Of a stretch of 64,000 nucleotides of DNA, positions 33,988 to 44,306 are shown piece by piece. Each line of letters starts with the position of its first letter. Position 1 is the first letter of the stretch. Origin of the DNA: Halomarina litorea (GTDB lineage Archaea > Halobacteriota > Halobacteria > Halobacteriales > Haloarculaceae). The notes beneath the pieces are model-generated. The model was not told where the DNA came from. It ran no database searches and was given only the letters and a program-made list of their open reading frames with translations. Made by a program: the position numbers and the translations under genes. The stretch spans positions 1,302,001-1,366,000 of the forward strand of contig NZ_CP100448.1 of NCBI RefSeq assembly GCF_024227715.1. Direction: 5' to 3'.

Positions 33988-34803
33988 CTACAGACGAACG
34001 GGGAGGTCCCGCTCCGCAAGGTACTCCTTGACCTCCCGAATGGAGTACTCGTCGAAGTGGAAGATGCTGGCGGCGAGGGCGGCGTCGGCGTTCGCCTCGG
34101 TGAACACCTCGTAGGCGTCCTCGGGGCCGCCACACCCCGAGGAGGCGATGACGGGCGTCGAGACGGCGTCGCAGACGGCCCGCGTGAGGGGGATGTCGTA
34201 GCCGTCTTTCGTCCCGTCCGAATCGATGGAGTTGACGAACAGTTCGCCCGCGCCGCGTTCTTCGGCCTCCCGCGCCCACTCGATGACGTCGACGCCGGTG
34301 CCCTCTCGGCCGCCCTTCTTCGTGCACTCGAACCAGACCGACTCGCCGTCGACCCGTTCGTAGTGTTCGCCCTGCTCGTCGTAGCGCCGGCGCGCGTCCA
34401 CGCTGATGACGATGCACTGGTTGCCGAAGGCGCGCGCGCCCTCCGTGATGAGTTCCGGGCGTTCGAGTGCGCCCGTGGTGATGGACACCTTGTCCGCGCC
34501 GGCGCGCAGGGTCTCCTTGATGTCCTCGCGGGTGCGGATGCCCCCGCCGACGGTCAGGGGGATGAACACCTCGTCCGCGACGTTCTCGACGACGGTGAGC
34601 ATCGTCTCGCGGCCGTCGGCGCTCGCGGTGATGTCGAGGAAGACGAACTCGTCGGCCCCCGCCTCGTTGTACCGTTTGGCCATCTCGACGGGGTCGCCGG
34701 TGTACTTCAGGTCCTCGAAGTTGACCCCGGTGTAGACGGCGGCGTCCCCGTCGTCATCGAGTGCCACGTCGATGCACGGGATGATACGCTTGGTGAGCGT
34801 CAT
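33988..34803 (-). CDS. hisF: Imidazole glycerol phosphate synthase, cyclase subunit
   Basis: Forms imidazole glycerol phosphate and AICAR in histidine biosynthesis, with HisH supplying ammonia. A (beta/alpha)8 barrel of 271 residues. The catalytic acids are in [12 protein letters not shown] and [11 protein letters not shown]; phosphate-binding loops are LTVGGGIRT and [15 protein letters not shown] 34803 ([13 protein letters not shown]) is the family start; a GTG six bases upstream is less likely. It stands apart from other his genes, as is common in haloarchaea. Confidence 0.96.
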   Translation of the reverse strand: MTLTKRIIPCIDVALDDDGDAAVYTGVNFEDLKYTGDPVEMAKRYNEAGADEFVFLDITASADGRETMLTVVENVADEVFIPLTVGGGIRTREDIKETLRAGADKVSITTGALERPELITEGARAFGNQCIVISVDARRRYDEQGEHYERVDGESVWFECTKKGGREGTGVDVIEWAREAEERGAGELFVNSIDSDGTKDGYDIPLTRAVCDAVSTPVIASSGCGGPEDAYEVFTEANADAALAASIFHFDEYSIREVKEYLAERDLPVRL

Positions 34804-34858
34804 TGCCACTAGGTAGGTCGGGGGGTACTCAAAAGGGACGCGACTGCGGCGCTATCGA

Positions 34859-35047
34859 CTACCCGCCGGCCTTTCGCGTTCCGAGGAGTTCGCTCGCCGT
34901 CTCCTCGTCCATGACGTCCACGAGGCTCTCGCCCGCCTCGTAGCGCGCGAGCTGTTCCGCCGTCAGCACGTCCGAGAGGCCCCTGTCGCCGAGTCGCTCC
35001 AGCAGTATCCGGTCGAGGTCCTCGAGGTCGTAACCGGGGATGGACAT
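34859..35047 (-). CDS. Small acidic hypothetical protein
   Basis: A 62-residue helical protein (MSIPGYDLEDLDRILLERLG ... LLGTRKAGG). It has two predicted helices rich in Leu, Asp and Glu, suggestive of a dimerisation or protein-contact role. No family is recognised. The gene is divergent from the small membrane protein at 35135; the G/C-ended codon use and acidic charge support it being real. Confidence 0.55.
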   Translation of the reverse strand: MSIPGYDLEDLDRILLERLGDRGLSDVLTAEQLARYEAGESLVDVMDEETASELLGTRKAGG

Positions 35048-35134
35048 ACGCGACCTATGCCCACTGGTAGCAAGTACCTTTGGACCCTCCCGAACTCCGA
35101 CAGGGCAAAGTACGCTCCCCTGTCTGTACGAGGT

Positions 35135-35335
35135 ATGAGCGACCGCGACACCGACGACACGCTCGCGCCGGACGAACACGACCACCACGACAGCGACACG
35201 CCCGAACCCCGGCCCGACCACCGGACGACAGCACCCCAGTCGCCCTACACGAACCGGGACGTCGGCGTCGGGTTCGTCGTCGCCCTCGTCGGGATGCTCG
35301 TCGTCTTCGTCGTCCCGATACTGCTCACGCTCTGA
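35135..35335 (+). CDS. Small single-span membrane protein
   Basis: A 66-residue protein with a His/Asp-rich hydrophilic N-terminus (about 40 residues) and one C-terminal membrane helix (VGVGFVVALVGMLVVFVVPI). It resembles small haloarchaeal tail-anchored proteins of unknown function. ATG 35135 follows a GAGGT sequence by one base; the upstream in-frame start would be inside the neighbour's promoter area. Confidence 0.6.
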   Translation: MSDRDTDDTLAPDEHDHHDSDTPEPRPDHRTTAPQSPYTNRDVGVGFVVALVGMLVVFVVPILLTL

Positions 35336-35360
35336 ACGGACGCCCTCTGCCGGCGAGAAC

Positions 35361-35368
35361 CTATATAC
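35361..35368 (+). promoter_or_regulatory. TATA element
   Basis: CTATATAC lies 28-35 bases before the ATG at 35396, matching archaeal TATA spacing for an almost leaderless transcript of the membrane protein that follows. Confidence 0.55.
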
Positions 35369-35395
35369 CGGAACCGTCCGTACCTGGGGACTTGC

Positions 35396-36655
35396 ATGGC
35401 AGAGGACGGGGCGCTACGCGTCGTCGGCGTACTGGTCGTCGTTCTCCTCGCGGGAGCGACGGTCGTCGACGACATCGGGGCCCAGCAGGAACGCGAACGG
35501 GTCGAACGAACGGGGAGTTCCCCCCTCGTCGAACTGTGGCCCGACGGCGACCGACTGTGGCCGTACACGAGCAAGCGCCAGGCCTTCTCCTCGCGTACCC
35601 TCGCGGTCAACGTCGTGGTCTACGCCGACCCGGTGACGGTCCGCGCGGCGATGACGCGCGGCACCGCCGCCAACTGGCAGGTGAACGAGACGGCCGACAG
35701 TCCGGTCGACGAGAGCGTCGTCCCCGAGAACGATACCAACGACACCCTCGCGGACGCGCCCTTCGAGGTGGTCGACGACCGCCTCGTCTGGCGCGACGCC
35801 CACGGCGCGAGGCGCTACACGTACGTCGAACGCGTCGACGACGACCCGGAGGGCGACGGCGAGTGGCTCCGCGAGTACTACCAGCTCCACGACGGGTCGT
35901 ACCTCGGCGCGCGCGACCACGTCCGGGTCTACGCGCCGCCCGACGCCGACTGGACGGCGATGCAGGCCCACAGCGAGCACTGGGACTGGTTCAGGCTGCG
36001 CCACACCGTCTCGGGTATCACCGCTGCTCAGCGGCGCGTCGAGGCCGACTTCATGGGCAAGCCGTACGTCCACGACGTCGTCCGCGTCTACTTCGACAAC
36101 GGGGGGATGTCCGACGGCGACGGGTGGGTCACCGCGGTGCGGTTCGTCGCCGGAGCGACCGTCCCCGCGGCCGCCCTGCTGGTCGTCCCCTTCGGTCGCG
36201 ACGTCCGACGGTGGCTCGACGGCCGCGACCCGCGCTCGCTCGTTCGGACGTTCGCCCCGGCCGTCGGGCCGGCGGGATTGTACCTCGGCGTCCGGGTGGG
36301 CGGTGTCGCACTGGAGGGACTGCTCGGCGGCGTCACGCCGAAGGTAGCGGCGGCCCTCCTCTACCCCGTCCTCGCGTTCGGTGTGCCCGTCGCGGCGGTG
36401 GTCGCCTCGCGCGTCCACGACCGCGAGTTCGCGTTCACGCTCGTCGCGACCGGTCTCGGGGCGGCCGTCGTCCTCGACTACGCGTTCCTCGGGGTCGCGA
36501 CGCTCCCGATTCCGGTGGTTCTCCACCGCGGCGCGGTGCTCCTCTCGGCGGGCGTCCTCGCCGCGGGCGGGGCCGACTCGGACCGGAGGACCGTCGCGTT
36601 CGGTGCAGCCTGCTGGGTGACGACGCTCGTCCTCCCGCTCGCCGGACTGGTCTGA
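35396..36655 (+). CDS. Haloarchaeal multi-pass membrane protein
   Basis: A 419-residue protein of unknown function. An N-terminal membrane anchor (RVVGVLVVVLLAGATVV, residues 8-24) is followed by a large extracytoplasmic soluble domain to about residue 245 with conserved aromatic pairs (HSEHWDWFRLRH). About five further membrane segments follow, beginning WVTAVRFVAGATVPAAALLV. The soluble domain resembles nothing I can name. It could be an envelope assembly factor; that is speculation. It precedes the peptide-binding protein by 89 bases in the same direction. Confidence 0.65.
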   Translation: MAEDGALRVVGVLVVVLLAGATVVDDIGAQQERERVERTGSSPLVELWPDGDRLWPYTSKRQAFSSRTLAVNVVVYADPVTVRAAMTRGTAANWQVNETADSPVDESVVPENDTNDTLADAPFEVVDDRLVWRDAHGARRYTYVERVDDDPEGDGEWLREYYQLHDGSYLGARDHVRVYAPPDADWTAMQAHSEHWDWFRLRHTVSGITAAQRRVEADFMGKPYVHDVVRVYFDNGGMSDGDGWVTAVRFVAGATVPAAALLVVPFGRDVRRWLDGRDPRSLVRTFAPAVGPAGLYLGVRVGGVALEGLLGGVTPKVAAALLYPVLAFGVPVAAVVASRVHDREFAFTLVATGLGAAVVLDYAFLGVATLPIPVVLHRGAVLLSAGVLAAGGADSDRRTVAFGAACWVTTLVLPLAGLV

Positions 36656-36744
36656 CCGGGTCGCTTCGGTCGGGGGCCTACATCGGACCAGTTATCCCTC
36701 CGGAGAGTTACGTACTGTAGACGAACTCCCGACGTACGCAACGG

Positions 36745-38523
36745 ATGTCCCCCACACGAACCGACCGACTGCGCAGGCGACAGATACTCTCCGGTGCCAG
36801 TGTGGCGCTCGCCGCCACGGCCGGCTGCCTGCAGCAGATTCGGAACCTCGCGGGGCGCGAGCGCTCCTCACCGCTCTCGCTCTCCATCAAGACCCTCCCG
36901 ACCGACGCGGACCCCTACGCCATCCGCATCGCCCGCACGCTCGCGGACGCACTCGAAACCGTCGGCGTCGAGACGCAGCTCCACCCGATGGCGCGCGAGG
37001 AACTGTACCGGCAGTTGCTCGTCACCCACGACTTCGACCTCTACGTCGCTCCGCTCCTCGGGCAGACCGACCCCGACTTCCTCCGACCGCTCCTCCACTC
37101 GCAGTTCGTCGGCGAGCGTGGCAACCAGAACCCCTTCGGCTACGTCGACCTCGCGACGGACGACCTCCTCGACGCACAGCGGCGGGCCAGCCGGAGGGAC
37201 CGCCAGTCCCCCGTCGTCGACCTGCAGGAGGCGGTCGCCCAGGCACAGCCGTTCACCGTCCTCGCGTACCCGGACGACGTCATCGCGGGCCGGACGGACC
37301 GGTTCTCGGGGTGGAGCGAGCACCCGCCGACGACCGCCATCGCCTACCTCGCGGCCACCCGCGAACGACCCGATGCGGACGTCCTCACGGCGGCACTCCG
37401 CGACCCGCGACCGACGCGGAACCTCAACCCCATCGCTGCGGAGTACCGGGGCCGGGGGACGGTGACGGACCTCCTCTACGACTCGCTCGCCCGGGAGCAC
37501 GGCGAGGCCGTCTCCCCCTGGCTCGCGACTCGCTGGGAGTGGGTCGACGGCACCGACGGCGGTCTGAGGGCGACGGTCCACCTCCGCGAGGCGACGTGGC
37601 ACGACGGGCGTGCGCTCACCGCTGCCGACGTCGCGTTCACCTACCGCTTCCTCCGAGATACGTCACTCGGGGAGGCGGACGCGCCGGTCCCGGCCGAGCG
37701 GTTCCGCGGGCGCGGGTCGCTCGTGACCGACGCCTCGGTGGTCGACGACCGGACCGTCGAACTCGCCTTCGGTGACACCGCTCGGGGCGTCGCCCGTCGC
37801 GCGCTCACCGTCCCGATACTGCCGCGTCACGTCTGGCGCTCCCGGACCGGGGCGGCGACGGTCGCCGGGGTGTCCGTCTCCGAGGAGACGACGCGCGCCC
37901 TCGTCTGGAGCAACACGAACCCCATCGGGAGCGGTCCGCTGCGTCTGCACGCACTCGAAGAGGACCGCCGGGTCGTCCTCACTCCCGTCCGGGACCACTT
38001 CTCCGGGTCTCTCGACGGGGAAATCGGTGAGGTCGTCGGCGACGGTCCCGCGTTCGACCGACTGGTGTTCGAGGTGGTCCCGTCGGACGCCGTCGCTGTC
38101 CAGGCGGTCCGTGAGGGGCAGGTAGACGTGACCGCCACACCGCTCGGCGCACCCGTCGTCTCCGAACTGGAGGCCGCCGTCGCGGACGACCCGATCGAGA
38201 TGGTCGTCGACCCCTCCCCCGTGTTCTACCACGTCGGCTACAACGTGCGGCGAGCGCCGCTGTCGAACCCCCGGTTCCGCCGGGCCGTCGCTCGCCTCCT
38301 CGACAAGCGACACGTCGTCGAGTCCGTGTTCGACGGCTACGCGATGCCAGCCACCAGTCCCCTCGCGACGACGGACTGGCTCTCATCGGCTCTGGCGTGG
38401 GACGGAACCGACCCCGTGCTCCCCTACTTCGGGAGCGACGGCGAACTCGACGTCGAACGCGCACGCGCCGCGTTCGTCGAGGCGGGCTATCGCTTCCGTG
38501 ACGGGGCACTCCACCAGCGGTGA
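36745..38523 (+). CDS. Family 5 solute-binding lipoprotein (DppA/OppA type)
   Basis: A 592-residue extracytoplasmic binding protein for oligopeptides or similar solutes. It has a Tat-like start (RLRRRQILSGA) with lipobox ATAGC at about residue 28. The family signature is ATWHDGRALTAADVAFTYRF. Unusually, residues about 50-190 form a long extra domain before the canonical fold, itself resembling part of a family 5 protein. No permease or ATPase genes follow, so it is an orphan receptor or works with a transporter encoded elsewhere. Confidence 0.8.
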   Translation: MSPTRTDRLRRRQILSGASVALAATAGCLQQIRNLAGRERSSPLSLSIKTLPTDADPYAIRIARTLADALETVGVETQLHPMAREELYRQLLVTHDFDLYVAPLLGQTDPDFLRPLLHSQFVGERGNQNPFGYVDLATDDLLDAQRRASRRDRQSPVVDLQEAVAQAQPFTVLAYPDDVIAGRTDRFSGWSEHPPTTAIAYLAATRERPDADVLTAALRDPRPTRNLNPIAAEYRGRGTVTDLLYDSLAREHGEAVSPWLATRWEWVDGTDGGLRATVHLREATWHDGRALTAADVAFTYRFLRDTSLGEADAPVPAERFRGRGSLVTDASVVDDRTVELAFGDTARGVARRALTVPILPRHVWRSRTGAATVAGVSVSEETTRALVWSNTNPIGSGPLRLHALEEDRRVVLTPVRDHFSGSLDGEIGEVVGDGPAFDRLVFEVVPSDAVAVQAVREGQVDVTATPLGAPVVSELEAAVADDPIEMVVDPSPVFYHVGYNVRRAPLSNPRFRRAVARLLDKRHVVESVFDGYAMPATSPLATTDWLSSALAWDGTDPVLPYFGSDGELDVERARAAFVEAGYRFRDGALHQR

Positions 38524-38530
38524 ATCGGCC

Positions 38531-39388
38531 ATGAGTCTCACGTCCGTCCTCGTCAGTCTCGTCCTCGTCTGTGGGTGCATGCTCGTCGTGGCCACACTCG
38601 GCATCGTCGGCGTCGGTCGCCTCCGCGGAACGTACGGCGACGCCCGCCGCCGTCTCCGGGTCGCAGCCCCCTCCCTCGCGGTCCTCGCCGGGAGCCTGGT
38701 CGTGAGCAAGCTCGCACGGGACTACGGCCCCGAGGTATCGTGGCTCGTCGGGATCAACGTGACCGCCGCTATCCTCGAGTTCGAGGGGACGTTCGTCGCG
38801 AGCGTCCAGTCGTTCGCGACGCCGCCGCTCACGGCGTACCTCTCGTTCGTCTACGTCTACGGCTACGTCTTCCTGCTGGTCTTCCCACTCGTCGCGTACT
38901 TCGCGCTGGAACGGACCGACGCGCTCCAGCGTACCGCCGTCGCCTACAGCGTCAACTACGGCGTCGGTCTCGTCTGCTACACGCTGTTCATCTCCTACGG
39001 CCCGCGCAACGTCATGCCGGAACTGGTCGACGCGCTGCTGTACACCACCTACCCCAGTTCGCAGTTGCTCACGAGCGAGGTGAACGCCAACACGAACGTC
39101 TTCCCCTCGCTCCACACCTCGTTGTCGGTGACCGTCGCGTTGCTCGCGTGGGAGACCCGCGAGACGTACCCGCGGTGGGTTCCGGTCGCCGGTCTCCTCG
39201 CCGCGAGCGTCGTCGTCTCGACGATGTATCTCGGTATCCACTGGGGAATCGACGTCCTGGCGGGCGTGGTCCTCGCCGTCGCGAGCGTCAGGGTCGCACC
39301 GCAACTCGTCGAGCACTACGGGTGGGCCGACGGGGGACGGCCCCCCACGGACGAGACGAAGGACGCTACGCGAGTTCGCGGTCGATGA
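38531..39388 (+). CDS. PAP2-superfamily membrane phosphatase
   Basis: A 285-residue integral membrane protein with about seven hydrophobic segments. The phosphatase core motifs are [18 protein letters not shown] (motif 2, Ser and His) and [13 protein letters not shown] (motif 3, His and Asp). The first motif (KxxxxxxRP) is not obvious, as in the inositol-phosphoceramide-synthase-like branch, so phosphotransfer on a lipid is possible. It starts seven bases after the receptor gene and its last 23 bases overlap the 3' end of purL on the other strand. Confidence 0.78.
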   Translation: MSLTSVLVSLVLVCGCMLVVATLGIVGVGRLRGTYGDARRRLRVAAPSLAVLAGSLVVSKLARDYGPEVSWLVGINVTAAILEFEGTFVASVQSFATPPLTAYLSFVYVYGYVFLLVFPLVAYFALERTDALQRTAVAYSVNYGVGLVCYTLFISYGPRNVMPELVDALLYTTYPSSQLLTSEVNANTNVFPSLHTSLSVTVALLAWETRETYPRWVPVAGLLAASVVVSTMYLGIHWGIDVLAGVVLAVASVRVAPQLVEHYGWADGGRPPTDETKDATRVRGR

Positions 39389-41522
39389 CCGCCCGCAGTG
39401 CCTCGATCTCCGCCGCGTCGTAGCGAAGCGTCTCCCTCCCGACGGTCAGGTCGAGCGCCCCCGACCCGTCAGCCTTGCCGACCTCGTGGACTGGCGCGAC
39501 CCCCTCGAAGGCCGTGCGGGCGGTCTCCGGGTCCGTCGTCTCCACGACGGCGCGTCCGGGTTGCTCGTGGAAGAGGAGTTCGGCGGCACTCGCCCCGCCC
39601 TTCAGGGCGACTGTCGCGCCCGCCTCGCCGACCATTTCGGCGAGCGTCACCGTCAGTCCGCCGTGACTGGCGTCGTGGACCGCGAGCGTCGACTCGTCGT
39701 CGGCCACGCTCGCGAGCGCCTCGACGAACGCCGGACCGTCCTCGGGGAGTGTCGGGAACCCGTCGCCCCCGCCGAACTGCGCGAGGTACTCGGACCCGCC
39801 GAGGCCCGCCGCTTCCCCGGCGAGAACCCCGTCGCCGACGACCAGCAGGGTTCCCTCGCCCGAGAGGGCCATCGGCGGGGCGTCGTAACCCAATTTCGTC
39901 CCGACCATCGCCAGCGTCGGCGTCGGCGGGATGGGTCCCGAGACGGAGTCGTTGTACAGTGAGACGTTCCCGCCGACGACGGGCACCGAGAGGTCGGCGC
40001 ACATGTCCGCGAGGCCGTCGACGATACCCCGGAAGCCGCCGTACACCTCGGGCTTCTCCGGGTTGCCCCCGTTGAGGCAGTCCACGGCGGCGAGGGGGCG
40101 TGCGCCCTTCGCCGCGAGGTTGGTCGCGTTCTCCAGTGCGACGGCGCGGGCACCCTCGTAGGGGGCGGCACTCGTCCAGTTGGGATCCGCGCCGGAGGTG
40201 AACGCCAGTCCGGTCCCGGTCTCCTGGATGGACATGACGGCCGCGTCGTCGCCGGGCCTGAGCGCCGTCCGGGCACCGACCTCGTGGTCGTACTGGCGGT
40301 AGACCCAGCGTTTGCTCGCGGTGTTCGGACTGCCGACGACGGCCTCGAAGGCCGCGGCGAGGTCTGTCTCGGGCAGGTCACGCTCTGGTTCGTCGGGTTC
40401 GACGGACGCGAGGTCGTTCATCGGCGCGCCGTCCGCCAGGTACTCGGCGGGAACGTCCACGACCGTCTCCCCCTCGAACGTGCAGACGTAGTTCCCATCG
40501 ACTACCTCGCCGATGACCGAACAGCCGAGGTCGAAGCGGTCGGCGAGTTCACGGACCCGGTCGACGTTCTCGGGGCGCACCTCGTAGCACATGCGCTCCT
40601 GCGACTCGGCGAGCAGTATCTCGAGGGCGTTCATGTTCGGTTCGCGCTGGTGGACTGCTTCGAGGTCGATTCGCGCCCCGAGACCGCCCTTGGCGACGAG
40701 TTCGCTCGACGCGCCGCCGAGGCCGGCGGCACCGAGGTCACGCGCCGCCTCGACCAGCGACTCGTCGAGGAGGGCCTCGTTGCACTCGACGAGCAGTTTC
40801 TCGGCGTAGGGGTCGCCGACCTGTACGGCGGGTCGGTCCTCGGTCTCGGCGTCCTCCGCGAGGTCCTCGCTCGCGAAACTCGCCCCGCCGAGGCCGTCGC
40901 GCCCCGTCGCGTTGCCGACGAGGACTAGCTTGTTTCCGGCGCGCTTCGCGTCCGCCGTGACGAGGCGGTCGGCGCGCAGGAGGCCGACGCAGGCGACGTT
41001 CACCAGCGGGTTGCCCTCGTAGTCGTCGTGGAACGCGACGCTTCCCGCCACCGTCGGGACGCCGATGGAGTTGCCGTAGTCCGCGATGCCCTCCACGACA
41101 CCCTCGAAGAGGTACCGCGAGTGTTCGTCGTCGAACGGGCCGAAGTACAGCGAGTCGGCCAGCGCGATGGGGTAGGCACCCATCGAGAGCGTGTCGCGGA
41201 CGATGCCGCCGACGCCCGTCGCCGCGCCGTCGTACGGGTCGACGTAGGAGGGGTGGTTGTGGCTCTCGATGCCGAGCGTGACGTACCACCGGTCGTCCTC
41301 CTCCACCCCTCCCTGTTCGGGAAGGGCGACGACGGCGGCGTCGTCGCCCGGCCCCACGACCACCTGTTCGCCCTCGCTCTCGAACGCCGAGAGGAGGGGG
41401 CGCGAGGAGCGGTAGGCGCAGTGTTCGCTCCAGAGGTTCTCGAAGAGCGCTTCCTCCGCGGGCGTCGGGTCCCGACCGAGTTCGTCGACGACGAGTTCGC
41501 GGTCCGCGGGCGCGAGAGTCAT
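39366..41522 (-). CDS. purL: Phosphoribosylformylglycinamidine synthase subunit PurL
   Basis: Catalyses the ATP-dependent conversion of FGAR to FGAM in purine biosynthesis, with PurQ and PurS. At 718 residues it is the small, three-subunit-type PurL. Motifs: [15 protein letters not shown], the Mg/ATP segment [32 protein letters not shown], and a second half beginning near [17 protein letters not shown] with [13 protein letters not shown]. The gene is complete with a normal start ([19 protein letters not shown]) and is convergent with the PAP2 gene. Confidence 0.96.
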   Translation of the reverse strand: MTLAPADRELVVDELGRDPTPAEEALFENLWSEHCAYRSSRPLLSAFESEGEQVVVGPGDDAAVVALPEQGGVEEDDRWYVTLGIESHNHPSYVDPYDGAATGVGGIVRDTLSMGAYPIALADSLYFGPFDDEHSRYLFEGVVEGIADYGNSIGVPTVAGSVAFHDDYEGNPLVNVACVGLLRADRLVTADAKRAGNKLVLVGNATGRDGLGGASFASEDLAEDAETEDRPAVQVGDPYAEKLLVECNEALLDESLVEAARDLGAAGLGGASSELVAKGGLGARIDLEAVHQREPNMNALEILLAESQERMCYEVRPENVDRVRELADRFDLGCSVIGEVVDGNYVCTFEGETVVDVPAEYLADGAPMNDLASVEPDEPERDLPETDLAAAFEAVVGSPNTASKRWVYRQYDHEVGARTALRPGDDAAVMSIQETGTGLAFTSGADPNWTSAAPYEGARAVALENATNLAAKGARPLAAVDCLNGGNPEKPEVYGGFRGIVDGLADMCADLSVPVVGGNVSLYNDSVSGPIPPTPTLAMVGTKLGYDAPPMALSGEGTLLVVGDGVLAGEAAGLGGSEYLAQFGGGDGFPTLPEDGPAFVEALASVADDESTLAVHDASHGGLTVTLAEMVGEAGATVALKGGASAAELLFHEQPGRAVVETTDPETARTAFEGVAPVHEVGKADGSGALDLTVGRETLRYDAAEIEALRAVIDRELA

Positions 41523-41664
41523 TCATCCATGTGCTGGGGCAGGCGGGATTAGAGCGTTTCTATGTGCACGTTCGTGCAATCGAGCGCGAGAGGGTGTCGC
41601 GGCGAACCCCCGGTGGACCGCCGATACCGGACTGCTTTTTTCGTCGCCGCGCCAGATACCGGAT

Positions 41665-42348
41665 GTGCTATCGGTCGAGCTTCACGCCCACTCCGACCTC
41701 TCGTACGACGGCCGCGACCCCGTCGAACTACTCTTGGAGCAGGCGGCCGCCGTGGGCCTCGACGCCCTCGCCGTGACGGACCACGACGAGATAGACGAGA
41801 GCCTGCGGATGGCGGAGATCGCTCCCGAGTACGGGCTGGTCGGCATCACGGGCATGGAGATAACCAGCGAGGCGGGTCACGTCCTCGGCCTCGGTCTCTC
41901 CGAGCGCATCCCCGCCGGTTTGTCGTTCACGGAGACTCTCGACCGCATCTGGGAGCAGGACGGCGTCGCCGTCGTCCCCCACCCGTTCCAGCGGGCGCGC
42001 CACGGCGTCGCCCCCCACATCAGCCAGGAGGAACTCGCCAGCGCCGACGCCATCGAGGTGTACAACTCCAGACTGTTCACGGGCCGGTCGAACCGGCGGG
42101 CCGAACGGTTCGCGGAACGACGCGACCTGCCACAGACCGCGGGGAGCGACGCCCACATCGCCGAGATGGTCGGGCAGGCGGTGACGCAGGTGGCGACCGA
42201 CGACCGCTCGCCTGCGGGTATCCTCGACGCCCTCACGGACGGGCGGACCACCGTCGTCGGCCAGCGGACGCCGTGGCGCATCAGCATGCGCCAGTTCGGC
42301 GGCGGCGTCAAGCGTCGCATCGGACGGGCCGCGACGAGCGTCCTCTGA
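41665..42348 (+). CDS. PHP-domain phosphoesterase
   Basis: A 227-residue metal-dependent phosphoesterase. The four PHP motifs are present: ELHAHSDLSYDGRD, VTDHDEID, VPHPFQRARHG and TAGSDAHIAEMVG. Relatives hydrolyse AMP or nucleotide phosphates. It starts with GTG; an ATG two bases earlier is out of frame. It is followed after two bases by a membrane protein gene, so the two are an operon. Confidence 0.85.
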   Translation: MLSVELHAHSDLSYDGRDPVELLLEQAAAVGLDALAVTDHDEIDESLRMAEIAPEYGLVGITGMEITSEAGHVLGLGLSERIPAGLSFTETLDRIWEQDGVAVVPHPFQRARHGVAPHISQEELASADAIEVYNSRLFTGRSNRRAERFAERRDLPQTAGSDAHIAEMVGQAVTQVATDDRSPAGILDALTDGRTTVVGQRTPWRISMRQFGGGVKRRIGRAATSVL

Positions 42349-42350
42349 CC

Positions 42351-43082
42351 GTGTCCGGCGAGGGCGAGACGGACATCTACGGGTCGGCGTGGACCTACGA
42401 GAGCATCGTCGGCGCGTTCCCCCTCCCCGGAATCGACCTCTCGGAGCGGGCGCTCGCGCCCATCCAGTTCGCCGTCTTCGAGGCCGGCGTCCTCCTGTTC
42501 GCCGCCCTCACCGACGCCTGGGGGGCGGTGCTGCCGGGGACCGCAGCCGTCCTCGTCGCCACGGGCGGGAGCGTCCTCATGACGCGCATCGCCACCGACG
42601 TGCGCTCGCGGGACCTCCCGGACACCTACCGCCGCCTGCTGTTCGGCGCGAACATCGAGACGGTGCTCGCGGTGTTCGCGTTCGTCTCGATGGTCGTCTA
42701 CCTGTTCAGCTACGACCCCGCCCGGCGGACGCCGGGGCTCCTCACGGAACTGGTCGGTCCCGACCCGGGCATGGTCGTCCTCTTCTTCGCGCTCCTCCTC
42801 CTCTGGGACGTCTGTTACCGCATCGCGGCCGGGTGGTGGATAGCGGCCACCTCGCTGTGGCGGTCGTGGCGCTACGACTACGGTTCGACCACGGCCCGGA
42901 CGCTCCGCCGGGCGGACGCCGCGACGGCCGCCTTCGGCGGCCTGCAACTCGTCCTCGTCCCGTTCGCCTCGGGTCACCCGGAGGTGGTCGCCTCGCTCGT
43001 GGCGCACGCAGTGGCGCTGGCGCTGTTCACGGGCGGGTCGGCGCTGTTGCTGACGAGGCAGGTTCGCGCCGCGGAGAACTGA
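42351..43082 (+). CDS. Multi-pass membrane protein, haloarchaeal
   Basis: A 243-residue protein beginning with GTG two bases after the PHP stop (MSGEGETDIYGSAWTYES). It has about six membrane segments (VLLFAALTDAWGAVLPG, TVLAVFAFVSMVVYLFS, MVVLFFALLLLWDVCYRIAAG, others). The cytoplasmic loop WRSWRYDYGSTTARTLRRAD is basic. No family name can be given. Confidence 0.65.
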   Translation: MSGEGETDIYGSAWTYESIVGAFPLPGIDLSERALAPIQFAVFEAGVLLFAALTDAWGAVLPGTAAVLVATGGSVLMTRIATDVRSRDLPDTYRRLLFGANIETVLAVFAFVSMVVYLFSYDPARRTPGLLTELVGPDPGMVVLFFALLLLWDVCYRIAAGWWIAATSLWRSWRYDYGSTTARTLRRADAATAAFGGLQLVLVPFASGHPEVVASLVAHAVALALFTGGSALLLTRQVRAAEN

Positions 43083-43083
43083 C

Positions 43084-43329
43084 CTAGAGGTCGCTTCGCG
43101 AGACGACGCCCGCCCGCATCGCGACGAACAGCCGTTCTTTCACCGACAGTTCGGCCCAGTCGTCGGGTCGCTCGGACGCGGGGACGTCCTCGATTCGCGC
43201 CAGCAGGTCCTCGCGGACGTGGTGGTCGAAGGCACAGCCGTTCTCGCAGGTGCGCATCACCGACGCGGTGCGGAAGGGTCGTTCGACGGTCGCCCCGCAC
43301 TCGGGGCAGACGTACCTCGCCGTCGCCAT
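43084..43329 (-). CDS. Zinc-ribbon protein coupled to TFB
   Basis: An 81-residue protein with CPECG near the start and CENGC further on, forming a probable zinc ribbon in the first 32 residues, followed by a helical tail (LLARIEDVPASERPDDWAEL). Its ATG overlaps the TFB stop by one base (TGATG), so it is cotranslated with a general transcription factor. A nucleic-acid or polymerase-related role is possible but unproven. Confidence 0.7.
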   Translation of the reverse strand: MATARYVCPECGATVERPFRTASVMRTCENGCAFDHHVREDLLARIEDVPASERPDDWAELSVKERLFVAMRAGVVSRSDL

Positions 43330-44306
43330 CAGAGCGCCGCGGTCCCGCTCTCCGTCTCCAGCAGTTCGTGGTAGCGGTTGCGGATGGTCACTTCGCTGAT
43401 GTTGGCCACGTCGCTGACCTCACTCTGGGTCACCTTCTCGTTGGTGAGCAGGGAGGCGGCGTAGACGGCGGCGGCGGCGAGGCCCACCGGCGACTTGCCC
43501 GAGTGGATGCCGGCCTCCTTCGCGCCCTTCAGCAGGTCGCGGGCGCGCCGTTCGGCCTCGTCGGACATTCCGAGGTCGCTGGCGAACCGGGGGACGTAGC
43601 TCTCGGGGTCGGCGGGCTGAATCTCGAGGTTCAACTGGCGGACCACGTAGCGGTAGGTGCGCGCGATCTCGTCCTTGTCGACCCGGGAGACGCCCGTAAT
43701 CTCGTCGAGGCTTCGGGGGGTGCCGGCCTGTCGCGCGGCGGCGTACAGCGCACTCGTCGCGACACCCTCGATGGACCGCCCCGGGAGCAGGTCCTCTGCG
43801 AGCGCGCGGCGGTAGATAACGCTGGCCGTCTCGCGGACGTTCTCGGGCAGGCCGAGCGCACTCGCCATGCGGTCGATCTCACCGAGCGCCTGCTTGAGGT
43901 TGCGCTCCTTGGAGTCGCGCGTCCGGAAGCGCTCGTTCCACGTGCGCAGGCGCTGCATCTTTTCGCGCTGGCGACTGGACAGGGAGTTGCCGTAGGCGTC
44001 CTTGTTCTGCCAGCCGATGTTCGTCGAGAGCCCCTTGTCGTGCATCATGTTCGTGGTGGGGGCACCGACTCGCGACTTGTTGTCCTTCTCGCTGGCGTCG
44101 AAGGCTCGCCACTCGGGGCCGTGGTCGATCTCGTCTTCCTCGACGACGAGTCCGCACTCGCCACAGACCGTCTCACCCCGTTTGCTGTCGCTCTCGAGTC
44201 GGCTGCCACACTCGGGGCAGACCAGTTCGTCCTCGCTCTCCTCCTCCGCGGTGTGTTCGTCCTCGCGCTCCTCGCCCGTCGGTCGGCGGATACTCATGTC
44301 TGACAT
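43329..44306 (-). CDS. tfb: Transcription initiation factor IIB
   Basis: Archaeal TFB, 325 residues, which bridges TBP-DNA and RNA polymerase. N-terminal zinc ribbon: CPECGS and CGECG around residues 30-52. Then the B-finger/linker region (DHGPEWRAFDASEKDNKSR) and two cyclin-like repeats, the first containing VIYRRALAEDLLPGRSIEGV and the second GLAAAAVYAASLLTNEKVTQ with the BRE-reading helix SEVTIRNRYHEL. The acidic N-terminal extension is typical of haloarchaea, which carry several TFBs. Confidence 0.96.
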   Translation of the reverse strand: MSDMSIRRPTGEEREDEHTAEEESEDELVCPECGSRLESDSKRGETVCGECGLVVEEDEIDHGPEWRAFDASEKDNKSRVGAPTTNMMHDKGLSTNIGWQNKDAYGNSLSSRQREKMQRLRTWNERFRTRDSKERNLKQALGEIDRMASALGLPENVRETASVIYRRALAEDLLPGRSIEGVATSALYAAARQAGTPRSLDEITGVSRVDKDEIARTYRYVVRQLNLEIQPADPESYVPRFASDLGMSDEAERRARDLLKGAKEAGIHSGKSPVGLAAAAVYAASLLTNEKVTQSEVSDVANISEVTIRNRYHELLETESGTAAL

